In this document: in pieces, positions 30,754 to 41,677 of the stretch
How the letters are laid out: each line of letters starts with the position of its first letter
Position numbering within the stretch: position 1 is the stretch's first letter
Source: Diphasiastrum complanatum
Taxonomy: Eukaryota > Streptophyta > Lycopodiopsida > Lycopodiales > Lycopodiaceae
NCBI GenBank assembly: GCA_029204225.1
Contig: CM055095.1
Coordinates: 24,647,190 to 24,711,189 of the forward strand
Direction: 5' to 3'
Length of the DNA stretch: 64,000 nt
Notes under the pieces: generated by a model
Seen by the model: only the letters and a program-made list of their open reading frames with translations
Database searches by the model: none
What the model was told of the DNA's origin: nothing
Program-made: the position numbers and the translations under genes

Positions 30754-30803
30754 ATGGGGTAGGAGGATGCATGGGTCTTAACCCATGCATCCTCCTACCC
30801 CAT
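30754..30803. repeat. Perfect palindrome, 23-bp arms, 4-bp loop
   Basis: The left arm starts ATGGGGTAGGAGGATGC and the right arm ends GCATCCTCCTACCCCAT, with loop CTTA. Related GCATGGG/CCCATGC units follow to 30890. Confidence 0.95.
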
Positions 30804-30934
30804 GTACTTTTTCAAAAAAACTAACTAAAATTCTTACATGCATGCATGGGGAAGAGGATGTATGCATGCTGCCCCATGCATACACCTTGCCACATCATCA
30901 ATTTGCAATAGGAGTGTACCCCTCGCATCAGGAT

Positions 30935-31671
30935 TGTGAAGAATTGAAAAAGATTATCTATGTTAGATATAGGGATCTTATGTTTTTTACATCAAGCATC
31001 TAGGTGTAGGATGTTGATAGGAATAAATTTGGCATAGATGGCAAATTATGCATTTCCACTTGTAATGCCACTATTGAGCCAAAATAGAGTAAGAGGCTAA
31101 ACACTTGCTAATTAGAGTGTAGACAAGTGTAAAGTTTTTGTTTGATGAATTCCAAGAGGTCCAATAGGATATAGAGGTGGAACCTTGTGAGGTCCAATAG
31201 GAAATTGAGGTGTGCTTGAATATAGTCCAATAGAATTAAGAGGTGCATAGATCAATGATCCAATAGGATCAAGAGGTGACAAAATGTGGTCCAATCATAG
31301 TTAAGCATAGTGGTAGCTCGTGGACCTACTAGTATCATTGTACTCCTCATTTTGAAATTAATTGATTTGGTGATTTTATGAATTTTGTGAGTTATTGGAT
31401 TTCTAGCTTTCTCTCTCTACCCGAGAGCTCTTGATGCATTTTCTCTCTCTACCCCAGGAGAGCAGCTTGTTTTTACTTAGATTATTTTTTGAATACTTCC
31501 CACACGTGTGAGTGAGAGTTGGAAGTGATTGAATGCATGTAGTAGTGTGTTTTTGCCATAGGATTCAAGATTGATCTTGAATCTCAATCTAGTCTTGATC
31601 TTGGTGCATCTACACACCTTAGGAGATCACAAGTACATGTAGTGGACAGTCCACACGTGTGAAATTCAACA
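30935..31671 (+). mobile_element. 5' LTR of the 30.9 kb Copia element
   Basis: 737 bp from TGTGAAGAATTG to GAAATTCAACA. Includes repeated AAGAGGT/GGTCCAATAG units (31150-31300), two CTCTCTCTACCC blocks, and CACACGTGTG at 31501-31510 and 31652-31661. Confidence 0.95.
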
Positions 31672-31684
31672 TGGTATCAGAGCC
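31672..31684 (+). other. PBS, initiator-Met tRNA
   Basis: TGGTATCAGAGCC directly abuts the 5' LTR. Confidence 0.92.
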
Positions 31685-32427
31685 TACCTAAGGTTACCAT
31701 GCATTTTGATCCATCTAAGTGAAAAATTTTCATCAATCTTGAGCTAGAAATTGTCAAGGCCCATTTTCCTAGCTATCTTGTTCAATCTTGGATCAAAAGA
31801 GATCAAAAGGACATTGATTGGGTCTGACCTGGTACTGTACGGAATCAGGTGCTCAGACACGTGTGAGGAACATCCAATTTCAGTTTGGAAGTTCTCTCTC
31901 ATGTTTGATCCATTTATCTTGCTTGATAACTTCTTTTGAAGCTATTTTTGTCTAGTTTCTGTTGCAATCAGTTTCATTCCATTTGGTTGAGCCAATCAAA
32001 AGTTATAAGCTTTTGAAGAGGGTTAGGTAGGGCACCTAGACCTGGGTGGACACATTTGGTTTGGTCAAGAGATTGCTTGGTTGATCCAAGATCACAGTTG
32101 TATGCTTGCCAATCTCATCTATATGTGATCTAGGCACTGTTTTGAGATCTTAGCCATTTTGTTTCATGCAATATCATTGTATTTGAGTCAAATTTGGTTT
32201 CTTAGTGTATTTCACACGTGCTAAGAGTGTTGGATCCTAACTTTGCCTATACTCCATCATTTGATGTGAAATAGATCTTGTTTTAGAGAGATTTGTGTAG
32301 CTAGTGAGAATCAATTCACAAATTGTTGTAAGATCTTTCATAGGAGGAGATAGTACTCAATTATTGGATCCTATTGAAAGTGTGTAACAACATTTATTGT
32401 TCATCATCTGAGTTTTCTTCACTTCAA
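31685..32427 (+). other. Copia leader (5' UTR)
   Basis: About 740 nt between PBS and the likely gag start. No conserved ORF. Further CACGTG-containing sequences at about 31857 and 32211. Confidence 0.7.
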
Positions 32428-34125
32428 ATGTCTTCAATGGGTTCATCCTTGTTGGAACCAAGTGAAAGATTGACCACTTCAAATTATTCAATTTGGAAAA
32501 TGAGGATGGAGTCCATCTTGATCCTTCAAGACGTGATGGACATAGTTCTTGGCCTTGAAGAAGAACCACAAGTTCTTCAAGAGGTTCGAAAATACAAAAA
32601 GAGAGCTAGGATGGCTCTCCACTACATTAAGATGAATGTCTCTAATGAGATATTGAGGGAGATTGGTACTTGTACAGCAGCCAAAGAAGCTTGGGATTGT
32701 CTCAAGACTATCTATGAGGCTAAGAATACCTCTAGGCTTCTCACTCTTAGGAATCAAATCTTTCAAAGTAGCCAAAAGAGTGATGAGAGTGCATCTAGTT
32801 ATGTTTTGAGAGTAAAAGATATTCATAGAGAGCTTGCTTGTATTGGTGATTCCATCAATCAAAATGAGCTAGTTCAAGTCATTCTCAATGGCTTGAGAAG
32901 TGAATTTGATAATCTTGTCCAATCCTATGCCATTAAGGAGGAGCTACCAAGTTTGGAGGCTCTCCAAAGTGTGCTAATTTCAGAAGAATCAAGACAAGAG
33001 TATAAGCTCTTGAGGATGGACAAGCTTTCTCTCACTCATAATGATGGCAAAGCTCTTTTTGCCAAGGATAAGCACAAAGAGAGGAGCAAGAACCAACATC
33101 AACAATCCTCAAGCAAGGACAAAGTCAAATCCAAAGACAAAGATGAGGAGGAAGATGATTCCTCTAATGCTTCATCATCCAAGCTCAAGAAGAAGAAGAA
33201 GATCAAGTGCTTTTATTGTGGCAAGAAAGGTCATTATGCCACCAATTGCTTCAAAAAGAAGAATCAACTCAAGCAAGCCAATATTACCAATGAGAAGGAA
33301 GACACTATTGCAAGTGATGGAGAGGGATCTCTTATGGTCTCTAGTTTCTCATCTACTCCTTTCAAGAAGAACGGCCTATGGTATATTGATAGTGGAGCCT
33401 CTTCACATATGTGTAGCTCCAAGGACTCTTTCTCTTCTATTGCACCTTATGATGGAGTGAAGAAATCAATATACACTGCAAATGATTTTGAATGTCCTAT
33501 TGAAGGCATAGGGAACATTCCCTTGAAGCTTGCATCCTCTAAAGTTCTTTCTCTCTCTAGAGTTCTTTATGTACCTAAGCTTACCAAGAATCTTATTAGT
33601 GTTGGCCAATTGCTTGATAATGGCCTTGATGTAAAATTCAATGTTGATACTTGCACTATCAAGAAGAATGATGAGATACTTGCATTAGGATCTAGATTTG
33701 GTGGCATCTATAAACTAGATCCAAATGAGTATGTGAATGCTTGTAATGTTGCTCTTGTGAACAAGCTCTCTATGGAGGAATTATGGCATAGGAGGTTGGG
33801 ACATCCCAACTACAAATCCATGCTCTCTATGATCAAAGAATCCAAAACTATTGGCTTGCCAAAGTCATTCTCCAAGAAGATCAAGCCTTGTGAGGCTTGT
33901 GCTATTGCTAAATCTCACAAAAAGCCATTTACAAGATCTTCTATCAAAAGCAAGCATCCTTTGGAGTTAATCCACTCGAATGTGCATTTCTCATCAACTA
34001 CAAGCAAGGGAAGAGCCACTTGTTTTGTTACTTTCATTGATGATTACACAAGATCACTTGGATATATCTTCTTGCTTCAAAATCTATGGTGTTTGATCAT
34101 TTCCTTATTTTCAAAGCTTATGTAG
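32428..34125 (+). CDS. Copia gag-protease-integrase N-terminal part (first frame)
   Basis: The likely start is the ATG at 32428 (MSSMGSSLLEPSERLTTSNY), which matches the gag start of the 44.5 kb copy better than the upstream ATG at 32374. Domains: DUF4219/UBN2 gag (WDCLKTIYEAKNTSRLLTLR); Lys-rich linker; CCHC knuckle CFYCGKKGHYATNC; protease WYIDSGASSHMCSS; GAG-pre-integrase ELWHRRLGHPNYKSM; zinc finger CEACAIAKSHKKPF; and integrase first Asp FIDDYTRS. After this the frame diverges (LGYIFLLQNL) and stops at 34125. The correct integrase continues in the overlapping second frame, so a small indel near 34050 splits the polyprotein. Confidence 0.93.
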   Translation: MSSMGSSLLEPSERLTTSNYSIWKMRMESILILQDVMDIVLGLEEEPQVLQEVRKYKKRARMALHYIKMNVSNEILREIGTCTAAKEAWDCLKTIYEAKNTSRLLTLRNQIFQSSQKSDESASSYVLRVKDIHRELACIGDSINQNELVQVILNGLRSEFDNLVQSYAIKEELPSLEALQSVLISEESRQEYKLLRMDKLSLTHNDGKALFAKDKHKERSKNQHQQSSSKDKVKSKDKDEEEDDSSNASSSKLKKKKKIKCFYCGKKGHYATNCFKKKNQLKQANITNEKEDTIASDGEGSLMVSSFSSTPFKKNGLWYIDSGASSHMCSSKDSFSSIAPYDGVKKSIYTANDFECPIEGIGNIPLKLASSKVLSLSRVLYVPKLTKNLISVGQLLDNGLDVKFNVDTCTIKKNDEILALGSRFGGIYKLDPNEYVNACNVALVNKLSMEELWHRRLGHPNYKSMLSMIKESKTIGLPKSFSKKIKPCEACAIAKSHKKPFTRSSIKSKHPLELIHSNVHFSSTTSKGRATCFVTFIDDYTRSLGYIFLLQNLWCLIISLFSKLM

Positions 34126-36416
34126 AGAAGCAATTCTCATTCAAGATTAAAGCTCTTAGAAGTGATGGAGGTGGTGAATATATCTCCAATAAATTTCAAG
34201 ACTTTTGTGAGCTTGAAGGCATTAAAAGAGAGTTTTCTTGTGCCTACTCTCCATCTCAAAATGGAGTGGCCGAGAGAAAGAATAGATCTCTATGTGAATG
34301 TGCAAAATCTATGATAATTGAGGCATCTTTGCCCAAAGATTTTTGGGGAGAAGCCATTAATTGTGCAAATTATCTTTGCAATAGGCTCCCACATATAGCT
34401 CTTGGAGGAAAGTCACCATATGAAATCTTATTTTTGAAGAAGCCTAAGGTTGATCACCTTAGAATTTTTGGATGCTTATGCTTTGTCCATATGCCCTTGG
34501 AAACAAGGAAGAAGGAAGATCCTAGTGCATGCAAAGGGATCATGGTTGGATACTCATCCACCAAGAAGGCCTATAGAGTCTTTATACTCTCTACTTCTCA
34601 AGTTATTGAAAGTAGAGATGTTGTCTTTCATGAAGATCAACACTCATCATTTGAAGAGGCCGAGATCAAGAAATCTATGGATGCATCATCAATTATTGAT
34701 TTTGAAGACAATCATGATGTGATGGGGTCGAGATTTGAAGAAGACTCTCCTCGGATTTTTTCACCAAGAAGATCCATGAGAGATAGATCCGAGCCTAAGA
34801 GGCTCTCATATGTTGACAAAGGCAAACAAGTGGATCTTGATTCCACTAATTATGTTTTTTATGTCTCTCATGAAGAGCCAAAGAATGTACAAGAGGCACT
34901 TAATACCAAAGAGTGGTATGATGCCATGAAGCAAGAGTATGATGCATTGATCACCAACAATACTTGGGAACTTGTGGATCCTCCTTCCAACAAGCATGTG
35001 ATTGGTTGCAAGTGGGTATTTCGGATCAAGTTCAATCATGACGGCACCATCAACAAGCATAAAGCAAGATTATGTGCCAAAGGATTTGCTCAAATCCATG
35101 GTCTTGATTATGAGGAAACCTTTGCACCCGTTGCAAAGATGGTGACAATAAGAATTCTTATTTCTCTTGCTTGTTTTTTCAAGTGGAAGGTGTTCCAATT
35201 AGATGTATCCAATGCTTTTCTAAATGGTTATCTTGAGGAGGAGATCTATATGGAACAACCTCAAGGATTCATCAAGGATGAGTCCAAAGTGTGCTTGCTC
35301 TTCAAAAGTCTTTATGGACTCAAGCAAGCACCAAGATCATGGTATTCAAGACTTAACTCTTTCCTTATCTCACTAGGATTTACTCTTAGTGACTATGATC
35401 CTTCCATGTATCTAAAGTTTGTTGATAGCAATATTGTCATTCTTCTAATTTATGTTGATGACATTATTCTTTGTGGAAGTTGTATCAAGCTAGTTGATGA
35501 AACCAAGCTAGCACTTGGATGTGAGTTTAAAATGCAAGATCTAGGAGAGATACATTACATCCTAGGCCTAGAAATTGATTTTTATGAAAATCATGTCTTT
35601 ATATGCCAATCTAGATATGCTCACTCTATGTTGAAAAAATTCCATATGGAAAATTCTAAGAACATAGATACTCCAATGGAGCAAATTGTAAAAGATCCTA
35701 ATAAAGGTGATGAAATATTCTTTGAGGACATCACACTTTTTAGGAGTCTTGTAGGCTCCTTGATTTGGCTTACCATTACTAGGCCCGATCTTAGTTTTTG
35801 TGTGCACAAATTGAGTCAATTTATGCAAGAACCTAAGATCCATCATTGGAAGATGGCCAAGAGGATTTTAAGATATGTATCTTCATCTTGTGATTATGGT
35901 CTACTCTATAAAAGTGAAGATCTATCCATTATTGGCTACTCGGATTCGGACTTTGCAAGTGACAAAATGGATCGAAAGTCTATTAGTGCATACACTATCT
36001 TTCTTGGAGGCAATCTAATATCTTGGCTTTCCAAAAAGCAAGATACTATATCTCTCTCTTCATGTGAGGCCGAGTACAAAGCACTCACTACAACTACCAA
36101 AGAAGTGCTTTGGATCAAGAGGTTATTAATGGAACTAAAGTGCATCAAGGAGGATGATCTACCAATGATCAAGTGTGATAACATCTCGGCCCAAGCTCTT
36201 GCCAATAATCCCATATTTCATGCAAGAAGCAAGCACATAGAAGTGGCACACCATTTTGTGAGAGAAAAGCTTATTGGAGGAGAAATCTATTTGGAGCATG
36301 TCAACTCGTCCTCTTGTATTGCCGATCTACTCACCAAGCCTTTGAGCAAAAGTGCTTTCATCAAGCATAGATCTAATCTTGGAGTTATATCAAGATCAAT
36401 GCTCAAATCTTCATAG
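34086..36416 (+). CDS. Copia integrase core-RT-RNase H (second frame)
   Basis: 776 codons open. Integrase: IKALRSDGGGEYISN (second Asp) and SPSQNGVAERKNRSL (Glu), then GKSPYEILFLKKPKVDHLRI. RT: CKWVFRIKFNHDGTINKHKA, FQLDVSNAFLNGYLEEEIYM, KSLYGLKQAPRSWYSRL, catalytic IYVDDIILCGS and LGLEIDF. RNase H: IGYSDSDFASDKMDRKS, SSCEAEYKALTTTTKE, NPIFHARSKHIEVAHHF, ending SCIADLLTKPLSK. All catalytic motifs are intact. The first in-frame ATG lies within the overlap and is not a biological start: the frame continues the gag-pol frame after a small indel. No in-frame stop interrupts it. Confidence 0.93.
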   Translation: MVFDHFLIFKAYVEKQFSFKIKALRSDGGGEYISNKFQDFCELEGIKREFSCAYSPSQNGVAERKNRSLCECAKSMIIEASLPKDFWGEAINCANYLCNRLPHIALGGKSPYEILFLKKPKVDHLRIFGCLCFVHMPLETRKKEDPSACKGIMVGYSSTKKAYRVFILSTSQVIESRDVVFHEDQHSSFEEAEIKKSMDASSIIDFEDNHDVMGSRFEEDSPRIFSPRRSMRDRSEPKRLSYVDKGKQVDLDSTNYVFYVSHEEPKNVQEALNTKEWYDAMKQEYDALITNNTWELVDPPSNKHVIGCKWVFRIKFNHDGTINKHKARLCAKGFAQIHGLDYEETFAPVAKMVTIRILISLACFFKWKVFQLDVSNAFLNGYLEEEIYMEQPQGFIKDESKVCLLFKSLYGLKQAPRSWYSRLNSFLISLGFTLSDYDPSMYLKFVDSNIVILLIYVDDIILCGSCIKLVDETKLALGCEFKMQDLGEIHYILGLEIDFYENHVFICQSRYAHSMLKKFHMENSKNIDTPMEQIVKDPNKGDEIFFEDITLFRSLVGSLIWLTITRPDLSFCVHKLSQFMQEPKIHHWKMAKRILRYVSSSCDYGLLYKSEDLSIIGYSDSDFASDKMDRKSISAYTIFLGGNLISWLSKKQDTISLSSCEAEYKALTTTTKEVLWIKRLLMELKCIKEDDLPMIKCDNISAQALANNPIFHARSKHIEVAHHFVREKLIGGEIYLEHVNSSSCIADLLTKPLSKSAFIKHRSNLGVISRSMLKSS

Positions 36417-36426
36417 ATAATTTTTT

Positions 36427-36434
36427 AGGAGGAG
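36427..36434 (+). other. Polypurine tract
   Basis: AGGAGGAG directly before TGTGAAG of the 3' LTR; same tract as in the 24.8 kb copy. Confidence 0.85.
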
Positions 36435-37171
36435 TGTGAAGAATTGAAAACGATTATCTATGTTAGATATAGGGGTCTTATGTTTTTTACATCAAGCATC
36501 TAGGTGTAGGATGTTGATAGGAATAAATTTGGCATAGATGGCAAATTATGCATTTCCACTTGTAATGCCACTATTGAGCCAAAATAGAGTAAGAGGCTAA
36601 ACACTTGCTAATTAGAGTGTAGACAAGTGTAAAGTTTTTGTTTGATGAATTCCAAGAGGTCCAATAGGATATAGAGGTGGAACCTTGTGAGGTCCAATAG
36701 GAAATTGAGGTGTGCTTGAATATAGTCCAATAGAATTAAGAGGTGCATAGATCAATGATCCAATAGGATCAAGAGGTGACAAAATGTGGTCCAATCATAG
36801 TTAAGCATAGTGGTAGCTCGTGGACCTACTAGTATCATTGTACTCCTCATTTTGAAATTAATTGATTTGGTGATTTTATGGATTTTGTGAGTTATTGGAT
36901 TTCTAGCTTTCTCTCTCTACCCGAGAGCTCTTGATGCATTTTCTCTCTCTACCCGAGGAGAGCAGCTTGTTTTTACTTAGATTATTTTTTGAATACTTCC
37001 CACACGTGTGAGTGAGAGTTGGAAGTGATTGAATGCATGTAGTAGTGTGTTTTTGCCATAGGATTCAAGATTGATCTTGAATCTCAATCTAGTCTTGATC
37101 TTGGTGCATCTACACACCTTAGGAGATCACAAGTACATGTAGTGGACAGTCCACACGTGTGAAATTCAACA
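36435..37171 (+). mobile_element. 3' LTR of the 30.9 kb Copia element
   Basis: 737 bp, the same length as the 5' LTR with four single-base differences noticed. CACACGTGTG at 37001-37010 and 37152-37161. Confidence 0.95.
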
Positions 37172-38044
37172 AGGATCACCACATGGCGCAACATTATTGA
37201 TCTAGATCAAAAGATCCAACGAGGTGGATTCATTCTAGCTCGCACGCGGTCTTCTCCTCTTTCAGCCCGCTCAAAGCACTTCAAATAGCCCACCTCTCCG
37301 TTTTTCCCCCTTCCCCCTTCCCCCATCGTCGCTTGCCTACCATATCCAACAAGCTTTCATCCCACTCGCGATCGGGAGATCACACTGTGGCAGGATCAGG
37401 TGACCTACGATCGGGAGGTCGCACTGTGGCAGGATGCGGTCTTGGCTAAAATTAAAAACAAGAGCCCGCAATCTTGATTGAAGCTTCTGGAGGTGCCGCA
37501 TTTGCTCCTGAAGACACTCAGATAGATGCGAGATTGGCTATGTTGTTTCTACAAGAAAGAAACAGAAGCTATTGTGGACAAGGCCGATATTCAAAGCTCT
37601 TTCATAATGGCGTAACAAATTTTGTACTCTCATCTGCGGATAGACACATCATAGGCGTGCAAACTTCTCAAGGGTATACCTCCAGCAGAAGAAGAAAGAG
37701 CATGAGGAAGTCTAGGTCCATGGAGCATCACCAGTGGTCTTCTACCAACAGCATAGGTGAAAGAGATGATCCACATCTGCGAGTAAGCTCTAAGGTGGGG
37801 ACATAAATTGTTGTTGGGGTAAAATCCAGCGTCATGGAAGCTTTTCTTCTGCCTCAGAAACATGGCGCAGTGCAAGAAGCACTAGTACTGATTTGGGGCA
37901 TTTGTCTATGGCAACATCAAACATCTTACTTGGCACTGAGGTGGGGCAGCAGCAAGCCAGAAGGAACGAGAATAGAGAATGGATGAGCATCGATCTTGAT
38001 GCCGGGCTGAAATGTTGTCATTGTAGAGAGTTGGAACAACATCT
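37172..38044 (+). other. Exon-like sequence of unknown identity
   Basis: Not retroelement-like. 37360-37440 has a duplicated CGATCGGGAG-TC-CACTGTGGCAGGAT block. A 110-aa plus ORF (37474-37806) has a basic Ser/Arg patch (SSRRRKSMRKSRSMEHHQWS). About 37820-38040 keeps another frame open (LSMATSNILLGTEVGQQQAR) ending in a CxxC (LKCCHCRELEQHLNS). Base composition is higher in GC than the neighbours. It could be captured or broken host exons; no family is recognised. Confidence 0.35.
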
Positions 38045-41000
38045 AAACTCATGACTTTTAGCTCCACAAGTAGCCTTTTGATCCATCATAGCTCCTTTGT
38101 TGTAGTGGTGAGAGCTTTATACTCGGCTTTGGTTGAAGAAAGTGAGACGGTTTCTTGTTTTTTTGACAACCAAGAAACTACTCCTCCACCAATGAATGTT
38201 GCATAGGCACTTGTGGACTTCCCATCCCTTTTGTCACCTGCAAAATCCAAGTCACTAAAGGCATGCAAATCAACGACATCTCCTCTATAGAGAATTCCAT
38301 GATCTAGAGTACCCGAGATGTATCTCAAAATCCTTTTAGCATTTTTCCAATGTATCACTAATGGATCTTGCATAGAAAGACTTAGCCTACACACACTAAA
38401 GCATAGATCAGGCCTAGTTATGGGGATCCACATTAAGGAGCCTATAAGTTTCCTATAAAGAGTGATGTCCATAAAGGATGCTTCATCGCTTTTATTGAGC
38501 ACTTTTACATCTTGCTCCATTGGTGTTTCCACATGCTTGCAATCTTGCATCTTGAATCTATTGATCAAACTTTGAGCATACTTAGTTTGACTAATGAAGA
38601 TGAAATCTGAATCTCTAAGTACTTCTATGCCCAATATAAAGTGAAATTGACCAAGATCTACCATCTTAAATTCTAGTGATAGATTTTTCTTGGTTTTCTC
38701 AATACCATCAATGTTATCACCATTAAGGATGATGTCATCTACATAAATCAATAAAAGTACAATGCCATTTACATAATTTATTATGTACAAAGTTGGATCA
38801 TATTCACTTTGAGTGAATCCAATAGAAACTAAGAAATCATGAAGTCTTGAATTCCAAGATCTTGATGTTTGCTTCAAACCATATAAGTTCCTCTGAAGAT
38901 GACATACTTTCCCTTCCATCCCAAGCTTGATGAAGCCTTGGGGCTGCTCCATGAAGATGTCTTCTTTCAAATAACCATTTAAGAATGCATTAGAAACATC
39001 CATTTGAAAGAGCATCCAAACCAAATGTGAAGCAAGTGCAAGAAGTAAGCCCTTTGCTCGAGAATATCCTTTGGAAACTAACCTCGCCTTGTGTTTGCTT
39101 ACACTTCCATCCATATTGAGTTTTAGCTTAAAAACCCATTTACATCCAATCACATTCTTAAGAGGTCTAGGATCCATGTGCCATTCTCCATCAAAGCATT
39201 ATATTCATCTATCACAGCTTGAAACCATTCCTTTGAACTCAATTCATCTTCTACACATGAAGGTTCTTCAAAACTTGAAATAAGTGCAAAGGATGAAGAT
39301 GGATTACCCTCGGCTTGCTTCCTCTTGTCTTGGTATGTGAGCCTCAATGGCTCCATTCTTACCCTTGATGATCTTCTTGGAGTAATTGGTTCACTTGGCT
39401 CTAGCTCCTCCTCAAGATCTATGACATCTTGATCCTCGGCCACCTCCCTCTTGATAGGTGATTTGATTGAGCCATCAATACGTTTATGCATATTATCCTC
39501 ATCAAAAATGATATCTCTAGAAACCACAAACTTGTTTGAAGATGGAATGTATACCTTATATCCCTTGCTTGCTTTGCCATACCCGAGCATAATACCTTTG
39601 ATTGATGATGGATATTCCTTGGTCCTTTTCTCCAAAGGTGTATGCACATAGCAAATGCATCCAAACACCTTTAAGTCCTTGAGATTTGGCTTCCTCCCAT
39701 ACAAGACTTCAAAGGGTGTTTTGCCTTCAATAGGGCTACATGGAACTCTATTCATCAAATGGTTAGCACAAGTGAGATCTTCTCCCCAACTTTTTTTTGG
39801 TATACATGCATCAATCCTTAAGGCTTGAGAACATTCACACAATGTCCTATTCTTCCTCTCGGCTACCCCATTTTGTTGAGGGGTGTAGGGACAAGATAAT
39901 TCTTTTTTAATTCCTTCTTGATCACAAAACACTTTAAAAGCATTGGAGATATATTCTCCACCATTATCACTTCTAAAAGTTTTGATCTTGTGATCAAGAT
40001 GCTTCTCAACAAATGCTTTGAACTTAAAAAAGCTTTCAAATACTTGTGCTTTAGATGAAAGTAATAATACTCAACAAAACCTTGAGTTATCATCTATGAA
40101 TGTAACAAACATGGTGGCACCTCCATTTGACATTGTACTTGCAAAGTGTACACCGAGTGGATCAACGCAAGTTGATGAGTTGTCTTTGTGATTGAACTTG
40201 AAAAGGGCTTCTTATGTGCTTTTGAAAGAGCACATGCTTCACATACTTTCTCCTCTTTTGCCAAGGATCTTGGAAGTCCTAAGGCAAGCTCCTTCTTGCA
40301 CATGACCTCCATGGACTTTGAGTTGATGTGACCAAGTCTTTTGTGCCAAAGACTATGGTTGGATAGTTTGGTCTCCTCGGCTAGCATTACAATATTAGCA
40401 TCCACATAGGCATCTAATTTGAATAATCTTCCAAATCTTATGCCTCTAGCAATGATCTTGTCATCCTTCTTGATGTTAAATGAATTTGTGGCGAACTCCA
40501 CAATCAAACCATTGTCAAGCAATTGTCCTACACTAAGCAAGTTCTTAGTGATACTAGGAATGTAAAGTACTCCATCAATCTTGACCTTCCTTAAAGATCC
40601 CAAGCATAAAGGTATGGATCCTATGCCTTCTACCTTACAAGCATAATCATTTGCTGTAAAAATTGACTTGATAAGTCCATCATAGGTAGATAAGTTTGAA
40701 AAAAACTCCCTCTTACTTGTCATGTGGAAGCTAGTCCCACTATCTATCCACCAAGGGTCTTCACCTCTTATGCTTGAAGATGAGAAACTTGACATCATGA
40801 GAGAATCTTCATGAGAGCTCTCCTCTTCCTCTTGGCCTAGGTTTGCTTGACTTTGAGATTGCTTCTTCTTGAAGCACTCCGAGGCATAGTGCCCCATCTT
40901 GCCACAAAAGTAGCATTTGATCTTCGACTTATCCTTCTTTGGCTTGTTTGAGCTTGGACTTGAAGATCCTTCTTGATCTTCACCTTTGACTTGGTTCTTC

Positions 41001-41677
41001 TTGAATGCAACACCCTTGACTTTGGATTTGCTCTTGCTCTTGGTGAAAAGAGCCTTGTCATCTCCATCATTGAGGGAGAGCTTCTCCATCCTTGACCTGA
41101 TGTGAGTTCTCCTACTCTCCCTGGCCATGAGGACTCCTTGGAGATCTTCAAGTGAAGGCAACTTGCCCATAATTGCATAGCCTTGCACTAGGTTAGCGAA
41201 ATCCACACTCAAACCATTCAAGATTAGTTGAACAAGTTCACTTTCCTTAATGGAATCTCCTATGTAAGCAAGCTCCTTGTTTAAGTCCTTAACTCTCAAC
41301 ACATATGAATGTCCACTCTCTCCTTTAGCTTGAAAACATTTAAGGATTTGATTCTTCAAGGATATAAACCTTGAAGTATTCTTGGATTCATATATCTTTT
41401 GAAGAGTTTTTCTTGATTCTTAAGCCGAGATGCAAGCACCTACCTCCTTAAGAAGCTCATTAGCTACATTCATTTTTATACAATGGAGAGCAACCTTGCA
41501 CCTCCTTTTGTATTTTGTAGCTTCTTGAGGGTGAATGGGCTCATCCTCTTGACCACTCACTATATCCATTACATTTTGTTAAATAAGAATTGATTCCATT
41601 CTTAGCTTCCAAATTGAATAATTAGAAGCATTCAATCTGTCATGTGAATCCAAAAGATATGCATTCATTGAAGCCAT
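38045..41677 (-). pseudogene. Copia gag-pol (minus strand), 3'-truncated
   Basis: From 41677 (MASMNAYLLDSHDRLNASNY): gag with an in-frame stop, UBN2, knuckle CYFCGKMGHYASEC, and protease WWIDSGTSFHM (DSG intact; the usual Ala is Thr). Then GAG-pre-integrase LWHKRLGHINSKSM and zinc finger CEACALSKAHKKPF. The integrase core has frameshifts (RSDNGGEY, PQQNGVAERKNRTLCEC). RT has a small deletion before LFQMDVSNAFLNGYLKED, and catalytic IYVDDIILNGD. RNase H is cut after TTTTKEL at about 38045, so the pol tail, PPT and 3' LTR are missing. Frames: 41359-40094, 39932-39150 and 39177-38086. Confidence 0.92.

Larger units (their letters stand above)
30935..37171 (+). mobile_element. Near-complete Ty1/copia retrotransposon with target duplication
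   Basis: A 6,237-bp element starting TGTGAAG and ending TTCAACA, flanked by AGGAT at 30930-30934 and 37172-37176. It has two 737-bp LTRs, a PBS, gag-pol in two overlapping frames, and a PPT. I count four LTR mismatches (about 0.5%), implying recent insertion. It landed in repeat-rich DNA beside the palindrome at 30754. Everything needed is present except for one apparent 1-nt frame disruption in integrase, so it could be mobilised in trans. Confidence 0.95.

Noticed and set aside
32374..32427. Upstream ATG as gag start of the 30.9 kb element
   Set aside because: The extra 18 residues have no counterpart in related gag proteins, which begin at the position of the ATG at 32428.
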